Shown: positions 58,473-64,000 of the stretch, piece after piece | How positions within the stretch are numbered: the first letter of the stretch is position 1 | How the letters are laid out: every line of letters begins with the position of its first letter | Origin: an uncultured beta proteobacterium | GTDB lineage: Bacteria; Pseudomonadota; Gammaproteobacteria; Burkholderiales; Burkholderiaceae_C | Direction: 5' to 3' | Assembly (NCBI GenBank): GCA_903832285.1 | Contig: CAILAY010000009.1 | Location: forward strand, 212,198 to 276,197 | Length of the DNA: 64,000 nucleotides | The notes under the pieces: model-generated | The model's input: the letters and a program-made list of their open reading frames with translations, nothing else | The model's database searches: none | What the model was told of the DNA's origin: nothing | Translations under genes and position numbers: made by a program

Positions 58473-60086
58473 ATGACTTCTCAAGCCAACAAAAATGGCA
58501 CTGCATCGACCGAACCTCGGCCCACGCTGCGCTCGCAGATACTTTCAAAGCTGGCGCAGCCCGTCGTCTACGACATCGCCATCATCGGTGGCGGCGCCAC
58601 GGGTCTTGGCGTGGCGCTGGATGCCGCCGCGCGCGGTTTGAAGGTGGTGCTAGTGGAGTCGCACGACTTCTCCAAGGGCACATCGTCTCGCGCCACCAAA
58701 CTGGTGCACGGCGGTGTTCGCTATCTGGCGCAAGGCAACGTTTCGCTGGTGCGCGAAGCGCTGCACGAGCGCAGCACGTTGTTGCGCAACGCGCCGCATC
58801 TGGCGCAACCCCTGCCCTTCGTCATGCCGGCCTACCATTGGTGGGAAGTGCCTTTCTATGGCGCCGGTCTGAAGATGTACGACCTGCTGGCAGGAAAGGC
58901 GGGTCTGGGACCCACCCAGTTTCTGAGCCGAAAAGAAACCTTGAAGCTGCTTCCCAGCGCCCAGCCCGCTGGACTACAGGGTGGCGTCAAATATTGGGAC
59001 GGTCAGTTCGACGACGCGCGTCTGGCGCTTGCGCTGGCGCGAACGGCCGCACTTAAGGGCGCACTGCTGGTCAATTACTGCGCTGCGACGGACTTGCTGC
59101 ACGAAACCGGAAAGGTCGTGGGCTTGGTCTGCAAGGACCAGGAAACCGGCAATATGTATACATTGAGGTCGAAGTGCGTCATCAACGCTGCCGGCGTATG
59201 GGTTGACGAGTTCCGGCAAAAGGACGGACAGGCCATTGGCCGGGACGTCAAGCCGATGGTCGCTCCCAGCCAGGGTGTGCACCTGGTCGTGGACCGGGGG
59301 TTTTTCCAGGGCGACCATGCGTTGCTGGTGCCCAGGACGGCTGACGGGCGCGTGCTTTTTGCCGTGCCATGGCTGGGCCACGTTATTCTAGGTACGACCG
59401 ATACGCCGCGCCACGACTTGGCGCGCGAACCCGATGCCTTCAAGGAAGAGATTGATTTCATTCTGGGCGAGGCCGCAAAGTATCTGCTGAAGGCACCCAC
59501 CCGCTCGGACGTGAAGAGCGTTTGGGTCGGTCTTCGCCCGTTGGTCAAACCGCAGGATGACGACGGCGACAACACCAAGGGCCTGAGCCGCGAGCACACT
59601 ATCCTGATCAGCCGCAGCGGCCTGGTCACAGTGACCGGCGGAAAATGGACTACTTACCGCGCCATGGCCGAAGATGTCATGGGAAAATGCAACGACGCCT
59701 CACTTATTGTGGCTCCTTCCGAGGGAGTGACCGCCAACTTGCAATTGGTTGGTGCCGGTAATCCCGCTGTGCACCAGCACCGAATCAGCGAGCCTGCAGG
59801 ATTGCATGGTTACGGCAGTGAGCAGGCGGCGGTTCAGGCCCTCCCAGGGGCGCAGCGCCTGTTGGGTGCGGGCCTGACTGAAGCTATGGTGCGCTTTGCG
59901 GCGCGCTTTGAGTACGCGCGCACTGTGGAAGATGTCCTGGCCAGGCGTAGCCGCATCCTGTTTCTGGATGCGCGTCTTGCGCTTGAAATGGCCGACCAGG
60001 TGGCCGCCATCCTTGAGCCGGAAACCGGGTTCGATCCTGGGGTGGCCGAGTTCCGGAACCTCGCGCACCACTACTTGCTGGATTGA
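58473..60086 (+). CDS. glpD: Aerobic glycerol-3-phosphate dehydrogenase
   Basis: FAD enzyme at the inner membrane that oxidises glycerol-3-phosphate to dihydroxyacetone phosphate and passes electrons to ubiquinone. The 537-residue protein has IAIIGGGATGLGVALDAAARG near residue 34, SSRATKLVHGGVRYL, and VTGGKWTTYRAMAEDV. It lies 3 bp after glpK. No glpF or glpR is present. Confidence 0.96.
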   Translation: MTSQANKNGTASTEPRPTLRSQILSKLAQPVVYDIAIIGGGATGLGVALDAAARGLKVVLVESHDFSKGTSSRATKLVHGGVRYLAQGNVSLVREALHERSTLLRNAPHLAQPLPFVMPAYHWWEVPFYGAGLKMYDLLAGKAGLGPTQFLSRKETLKLLPSAQPAGLQGGVKYWDGQFDDARLALALARTAALKGALLVNYCAATDLLHETGKVVGLVCKDQETGNMYTLRSKCVINAAGVWVDEFRQKDGQAIGRDVKPMVAPSQGVHLVVDRGFFQGDHALLVPRTADGRVLFAVPWLGHVILGTTDTPRHDLAREPDAFKEEIDFILGEAAKYLLKAPTRSDVKSVWVGLRPLVKPQDDDGDNTKGLSREHTILISRSGLVTVTGGKWTTYRAMAEDVMGKCNDASLIVAPSEGVTANLQLVGAGNPAVHQHRISEPAGLHGYGSEQAAVQALPGAQRLLGAGLTEAMVRFAARFEYARTVEDVLARRSRILFLDARLALEMADQVAAILEPETGFDPGVAEFRNLAHHYLLD

Positions 60087-60153
60087 AACACGGGGAGTCG
60101 TGCCTGTTCACATTGCGGAACTGCGGTGTTTTCAACAAAGTTGTCGAAAAAAG

Positions 60154-60182
60154 TTGACTGCCCCCTGGACCTTTGACATAAT
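60154..60182 (+). promoter_or_regulatory. Sigma70-type promoter of the spc ribosomal operon
   Basis: TTGACT (60154-60159) and CATAAT (60177-60182) with a 17-bp spacer. Transcription would start near 60189 and give a leader of about 140 bases before rplN, long enough for regulatory structure. Confidence 0.85.
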
Positions 60183-60331
60183 CGTGGGCTTCGCTGTAGA
60201 AAAGCACGAAGTATCTGCCCAGCAAAGCGTCACGAATGGTTTGTGACGTGGACGACGGGCCCAAGACTGATTGGGTGTTTTGAGGGTCCAAGGACCTTTG
60301 GTTCACCTGGTGCAAGTTGGGAATATTTGAA

Positions 60332-60700
60332 ATGATCCAGACTGAAACTCGGTTAGAAGTTGCCGACAATACCGGCGCCAAGTCCGTCCTATGCATCAAG
60401 GTGCTGGGCGGTTCCAAGCGTCGTTACGCCAGTGTCGGCGACGTCATCAAGGTGAGCATCAAGGAAGCTGCGCCACGCGGCCGCGTCAAAAAAGGCGAGG
60501 TTTATAGCGCAGTTGTAGTGCGAACTGCCAAGGGTATTCGCCGTGCCGATGGCTCGCTCGTCAAATTCGATGGCAATGCAGCTGTGTTGCTTAACGCCAA
60601 GTTGGAGCCCATCGGCACCCGCATCTTCGGCCCAGTGACGCGTGAACTGCGCACTGAGAAATTCATGAAGATCGTGTCGTTGGCTCCTGAAGTTCTTTAA
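60332..60700 (+). CDS. rplN: 50S ribosomal protein L14
   Basis: L14, 122 residues, normal length, starting [19 protein letters not shown]. It contains [18 protein letters not shown] and ends [11 protein letters not shown], all typical. ATG 60332 is the family start; an in-frame codon 15 bp earlier is not used. It is first in the operon, after a consensus promoter, rather than following rpsQ as in E. coli. Confidence 0.99.
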   Translation: MIQTETRLEVADNTGAKSVLCIKVLGGSKRRYASVGDVIKVSIKEAAPRGRVKKGEVYSAVVVRTAKGIRRADGSLVKFDGNAAVLLNAKLEPIGTRIFGPVTRELRTEKFMKIVSLAPEVL

Positions 60701-60709
60701 GGACGCGCC

Positions 60710-61030
60710 ATGAACAAGATTCGTAAAGGCGATGAAGTGATCGTGCTCGCAGGGCGCGACAAGGGTAAGCGCGGCAAAGTGACGCTGCGCAAGGATGACA
60801 GCTATCTGTTGCTGGACGGTATCAATTTGGTGAAGAAACACACCAAGCCCAATCCGCTCAAAGGCACAGTTGGCGGTATCGTCGAAAAAGCCATGCCGAT
60901 TCACCAGTCCAATGTCGCAATTTTCAATAGCGCCACAGGCAAGGCTGATCGCGTGGGTATCAAGCTGCAGGCCGATGGCAAGCGCGTTCGCGTTTTCAAG
61001 TCCAGCGGTGAAGAAATCAAGGTGGCATGA
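60710..61030 (+). CDS. rplX: 50S ribosomal protein L24
   Basis: L24, 106 residues, with the KOW motif [20 protein letters not shown] at the N-terminus and a conserved [15 protein letters not shown] segment. It begins nine bases after rplN, and its stop region overlaps a possible rplE start. Confidence 0.98.
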   Translation: MNKIRKGDEVIVLAGRDKGKRGKVTLRKDDSYLLLDGINLVKKHTKPNPLKGTVGGIVEKAMPIHQSNVAIFNSATGKADRVGIKLQADGKRVRVFKSSGEEIKVA

Positions 61031-61032
61031 GC

Positions 61033-61572
61033 ATGGCACGTCTACAACAACACTATCGCGAAAAACTGGTGCCTGAACTGACGGCAAAGTTTGGCTTCAA
61101 GTCGCCGATGCAGGTTCCACGTCTGTCCAAGATCACGCTCAACATGGGTGTGAGCGAGGCCGTCGCCGACAAGAAGGTCATGGACAACGCCGTCGCCGAC
61201 CTGACCAAGATTGCCGGTCAACGCCCTGTCGTCACCAAATCGAAGAAGGCGATCGCCGGCTTCAAGATTCGCGAAAACCAGGCTATTGGCTGCATGGTGA
61301 CGCTGCGCGGCGTGAAGATGTACGAATTCCTGGACCGTTTCGTGACCGTGGCACTGCCCCGCGTACGCGACTTCCGCGGTATTTCGGGTCGCGCATTTGA
61401 TGGCCGTGGCAACTACAACATCGGCGTTAAAGAGCAAATTATTTTCCCTGAGATCGAGTACGACAAGGTCGATGCCTTGCGCGGCCTCAATATCAGTATC
61501 ACCACAACGGCCAAGAACGATGAAGAGTGCAAGGCGCTCCTCACCGGCTTCCGTTTCCCTTTCAAGAACTGA
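61033..61572 (+). CDS. rplE: 50S ribosomal protein L5
   Basis: L5, 179 residues, starting [46 protein letters not shown] and [16 protein letters not shown] are the 5S rRNA-binding and family motifs (third written as seen: [18 protein letters not shown]). ATG 61033 with AAGGTGG eight bases upstream gives the standard length; ATG 61027 overlaps the rplX stop. Confidence 0.98.
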   Translation: MARLQQHYREKLVPELTAKFGFKSPMQVPRLSKITLNMGVSEAVADKKVMDNAVADLTKIAGQRPVVTKSKKAIAGFKIRENQAIGCMVTLRGVKMYEFLDRFVTVALPRVRDFRGISGRAFDGRGNYNIGVKEQIIFPEIEYDKVDALRGLNISITTTAKNDEECKALLTGFRFPFKN

Positions 61573-61580
61573 GGTGACGC

Positions 61581-61886
61581 GTGGCTAAGATGGCATTGAT
61601 CGAGCGCGAGCTCAAACGAGATAAATTGGTTGCCAAGTACGCGAAGAAACACGCGGAACTCAAAGGCATCGCCAGCGATATGAAGCGTAGCGACGAAGAG
61701 CGTGCTGCAGCCCGTCTGGGCCTGCAAAAGTTGCCGCGCAACGCAAACCCGACGCGTCAACGCAACCGTTGCGCGATCACGGGTCGGCCGCGTGGCACAT
61801 TCCGTCAGTTCGGACTGGCACGCGCCAAGATTCGCGAAATGGCTTTCGCTGGGGATATTCCCGGCATGGTCAAGGCCAGCTGGTAA
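61581..61886 (+). CDS. rpsN: 30S ribosomal protein S14
   Basis: S14, 101 residues, beginning with GTG 61581. No zinc-binding cysteine pairs are present, so it is the long zinc-independent form. [20 protein letters not shown] is the conserved C-terminal region. Confidence 0.98.
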   Translation: MAKMALIERELKRDKLVAKYAKKHAELKGIASDMKRSDEERAAARLGLQKLPRNANPTRQRNRCAITGRPRGTFRQFGLARAKIREMAFAGDIPGMVKASW

Positions 61887-61907
61887 GCAAGGTAGGAGAG
61901 ATTAAAC

Positions 61908-62303
61908 ATGAGCATGAGTGATCCCATTGCCGACTTGCTGACGCGAATCCGCAATGCGCAGATGGTGGCCAAGGCCACCGTATCGTTGCCTTCTTCCAAA
62001 GTGAAGGCGGCCATTGCGCAGGTGCTGAAGGACGAAGGTTATATCGATGGCTTCCAGGTCAAGACCGAGGGCGGCAAGTCCGAACTCGAAATTACCTTGA
62101 AGTACTACGCGGGTCGCCCCGTGATCGAGCGAATCGAGCGCGTAAGCCGTCCCGGCCTGCGTGTGTACAAGGGCCGCGACGCCATTCCACAAGTCAAGAA
62201 TGGCTTGGGTGTCGCTATTGTCACTACGCCCCAGGGTGTGATGACGGATCGCAAGGCGCGCGCTACCGGTGTCGGTGGCGAAGTACTTTGCTACGTGGCG
62301 TAA
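61908..62303 (+). CDS. rpsH: 30S ribosomal protein S8
   Basis: S8, 131 residues. [16 protein letters not shown] at the start and VSRPGLRVY and [13 protein letters not shown] at the end are typical. In E. coli S8 represses spc operon translation by binding an rplE leader structure; whether it does so here was not tested. Confidence 0.98.
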   Translation: MSMSDPIADLLTRIRNAQMVAKATVSLPSSKVKAAIAQVLKDEGYIDGFQVKTEGGKSELEITLKYYAGRPVIERIERVSRPGLRVYKGRDAIPQVKNGLGVAIVTTPQGVMTDRKARATGVGGEVLCYVA

Positions 62304-62327
62304 GCCGGACATTGAGGAGAAACTGAA

Positions 62328-62861
62328 ATGTCCCGAGTAGGAAAAATGCCTGTCACTATCCCGGCTGGCGTGGATGTGGCTATCAAACAAGATCAGATCA
62401 GCGTCAAGGGAACGGGTGGCGCTCTGCACCTGAACCAGAACTCGTTAGTGACGATTACCAGCGACGCTGGCAAGTTGAGCTTCAAGCCGGCGAATGACTC
62501 CCGCGAAGCAGACGCGATGAGCGGCACCATGCGCCAACTGGTGAACAACATGGTGGTGGGTGTGACCAAGGGTTTCGAGAAGAAGCTCAGTCTGGTGGGC
62601 GTGGGCTACAAGGCGCAAGCCGCTGGTGCCAAGCTGAACCTGACAGTGGGCTATTCGCACCCGGTCGACAAAGAGATGCCTGCAGGGATTACGGTGGCAA
62701 CGCCGACCCCCACAGAGATCGTTATCAAGGGTGCCGACCGCCAGCGCGTGGGACAGGTCGCCGCTGAGATTCGTGCCATTCGTCCACCCGAGCCCTACAA
62801 GGGCAAGGGTATCCGTTATTCGGACGAAAAGGTCACGATCAAAGAAACCAAGAAGAAGTAA
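62328..62861 (+). CDS. rplF: 50S ribosomal protein L6
   Basis: L6, 177 residues: [14 protein letters not shown] at the start, [10 protein letters not shown] in the middle, and [15 protein letters not shown] near the C-terminus, the 23S rRNA-binding signature. A good ribosome-binding site GAGGAGA precedes the ATG. Confidence 0.98.
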   Translation: MSRVGKMPVTIPAGVDVAIKQDQISVKGTGGALHLNQNSLVTITSDAGKLSFKPANDSREADAMSGTMRQLVNNMVVGVTKGFEKKLSLVGVGYKAQAAGAKLNLTVGYSHPVDKEMPAGITVATPTPTEIVIKGADRQRVGQVAAEIRAIRPPEPYKGKGIRYSDEKVTIKETKKK

Positions 62862-62872
62862 AGGGCAGCACC

Positions 62873-63238
62873 ATGTTGACCAAAAAAGAGCAGCGTCTGC
62901 GCCGTGCGCGCCAAACCCGGATCCGCATCGCGATCCAGGGCGTGGCCCGTCTGACGGTGAACCGCACCAACTTGCATATCTACGCCAGCGTCATTTCAGG
63001 CGATGGCTCCAAGGTGCTGGCAGCAGCATCTACGGCCGATGCGACGGTTCGTGCGTCGCTGGGCGGATCCGGTAAGGGTGGCAACACCGCTGCTGCAACG
63101 GCCATTGGCACGCTTATCGCCGAAAAAGCGAAAGCTGCCGGTGTTGAGAAAGTGGCATTTGATCGCTCAGGTTTTGCGTACCACGGTCGCGTCAAGGCTT
63201 TGGCCGACGCAGCTCGTGCTGGCGGCCTGCAGTTCTAA
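62873..63238 (+). CDS. rplR: 50S ribosomal protein L18
   Basis: L18, 121 residues, with [13 protein letters not shown] at the N-terminus and [20 protein letters not shown] at the C-terminus, the 5S rRNA-binding region. It begins 11 bases after rplF. Confidence 0.98.
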   Translation: MLTKKEQRLRRARQTRIRIAIQGVARLTVNRTNLHIYASVISGDGSKVLAAASTADATVRASLGGSGKGGNTAAATAIGTLIAEKAKAAGVEKVAFDRSGFAYHGRVKALADAARAGGLQF

Positions 63239-63255
63239 GCGCAACGGGAAAAATA

Positions 63256-63783
63256 ATGGCAAAAGTTCAAGCAAAAATGCAGGGTAAAGCGGCTGCAGGT
63301 CCTGAAGACGGCATGCGCGAAAAGATGATCGCGATCAACCGCGTGACCAAGGTGGTCAAGGGTGGTCGTATTCTCGGCTTCGCTGCGCTTACCGTCGTGG
63401 GCGACGGTGACGGTCGCGTCGGCATGGGCAAGGGCAAATCCAAGGAAGTGCCCGCTGCTGTGCAGAAGGCGATGGAAGAAGCGCGCCGCAATCTGATCAA
63501 GGTCAATTTGCGCAATGGCTCCATTCACCACCAGGTAATGGGTCACCACGGCGCCGCCAACGTGATGATGGCTCCGGCACCCAAGGGCACCGGCATCATT
63601 GCAGGCGGCCCCATGCGCGCCGTGTTCGAAGTGATCGGCATCACCGACATCGTGGCCAAGAGCCATGGTTCGAGCAATCCCTACAACATGGTTCGTGCCA
63701 CGCTCGACGCCTTGACCCACTCCACAACTCCAGCGGATGTGGCAGCCAAGCGCGGCAAGACCGTTGAAGAACTCTTTGTCTGA
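63256..63783 (+). CDS. rpsE: 30S ribosomal protein S5
   Basis: S5, 175 residues. [29 protein letters not shown] is the N-terminal S5 fold with the conserved KGGR loop, and [16 protein letters not shown] the C-terminal domain. The N-terminal extension is about nine residues longer than in E. coli. Confidence 0.98.
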   Translation: MAKVQAKMQGKAAAGPEDGMREKMIAINRVTKVVKGGRILGFAALTVVGDGDGRVGMGKGKSKEVPAAVQKAMEEARRNLIKVNLRNGSIHHQVMGHHGAANVMMAPAPKGTGIIAGGPMRAVFEVIGITDIVAKSHGSSNPYNMVRATLDALTHSTTPADVAAKRGKTVEELFV

Positions 63784-63797
63784 CCGGGAGCTTCATC

Positions 63798-63980
63798 ATG
63801 ACGACACGCCAAACCGTAAAAGTTCAACTGGTTCGAAGCCCCATCGGCTGCAAGGAATCACATCGTGCCACCGTGCGTGGTCTGGGCCTGCGCAAGATCA
63901 GCAGCACCAAGGAATTGGTCGATACGCCGGAAGTGCGCGGCATGATCAACAAGATCAGTTACCTGGTCAAAGTGCTCTGA
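63798..63980 (+). CDS. rpmD: 50S ribosomal protein L30
   Basis: L30, 60 residues, with [28 protein letters not shown] and the usual [18 protein letters not shown] end. It is the last gene in the window; rplO is expected next. The final 20 bases contain no gene. Confidence 0.98.
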   Translation: MTTRQTVKVQLVRSPIGCKESHRATVRGLGLRKISSTKELVDTPEVRGMINKISYLVKVL

Positions 63981-64000
63981 TAAATATTGATTGTGGGACA

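Overview
The window looks like a piece of chromosome from a Burkholderiales betaproteobacterium, most like the Comamonadaceae (Rhodoferax/Polaromonas type). The evidence is gene content: a TorF-type porin-glnK-amtB cluster, a PhaM-type polyhydroxyalkanoate granule protein, UbiM-type quinone hydroxylase, DUF2788 and DUF3567 proteins, a MetH without its homocysteine domain, and an spc ribosomal operon with its own promoter. The DNA is GC-rich, with one strongly AT-rich island at about 13.8-14.15 kb. No rRNA, tRNA or CRISPR array was seen.

Layout. 0-5 kb: minus-strand segregation/tRNA/rRNA modification block mnmG - secreted protein of unknown function - rsmG - LysE-type exporter - parA (cut by the left edge), with two parS-like sites inside rsmG and mnmG. 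5.1-8.1 kb: a complete IS21-family insertion sequence with istA, istB, a 6-bp target duplication and a six-copy 23-bp repeat array at its right end. 8.3-13.8 kb: an outer-membrane-type protein, a Crp/Fnr regulator with a small DUF2892 membrane protein, rdgC, a Spy-like periplasmic protein, DUF2788-ubiM, and an NnrU-like protein. 13.8-14.15 kb: an AT-rich, origin-like non-coding stretch. 14.2-17.2 kb: glutaryl-CoA dehydrogenase, class III CoA-transferase, SUI1-type factor, DUF3820. 17.3-25.7 kb: aldo/keto reductase, DMT exporter, flavin reductase, MacA/MacB-type exporter as three genes, a cytochrome c, an alpha/beta hydrolase and an NTF2-like protein. 25.8-26.1 kb: a collapsed lemA-type locus. 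26.1-33.4 kb: the complete F1Fo ATP synthase operon (atpIBEFHAGDC, minus strand). 33.7-43 kb: phaM, metH behind an SAH riboswitch, tgt, queA, an HD-GYP protein, recG. 43-52.7 kb: two ammonium transporters, each behind its own sigma54-type promoter, with several unrelated genes between them. 52.8-60.1 kb: SMP-30 protein, oxyR, ubiA, a Lys-rich exported peptide, proC, glpK, glpD. 60.15-64 kb: the spc ribosomal operon rplN-rplX-rplE-rpsN-rpsH-rplF-rplR-rpsE-rpmD.

How it fits together. parA, parS sites, mnmG/rsmG and the atp operon usually lie near the chromosome origin. That makes the AT-rich island, with DnaA-box-like 9-mers, a 16-bp palindrome and five tandem CTA trinucleotides (a DnaA-trio-like run), the most intriguing unexplained signal. 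Nitrogen supply is represented by two Amt transporters, a PII protein and a porin under sigma54-type control. Methionine/SAH recycling is represented by metH, whose aptamer can compete with an 8-bp anti-RBS stem. Several intergenic repeats (a 56-bp pair 26 kb apart; a tandem hairpin pair between phaM and metH) are not explained by the genes.
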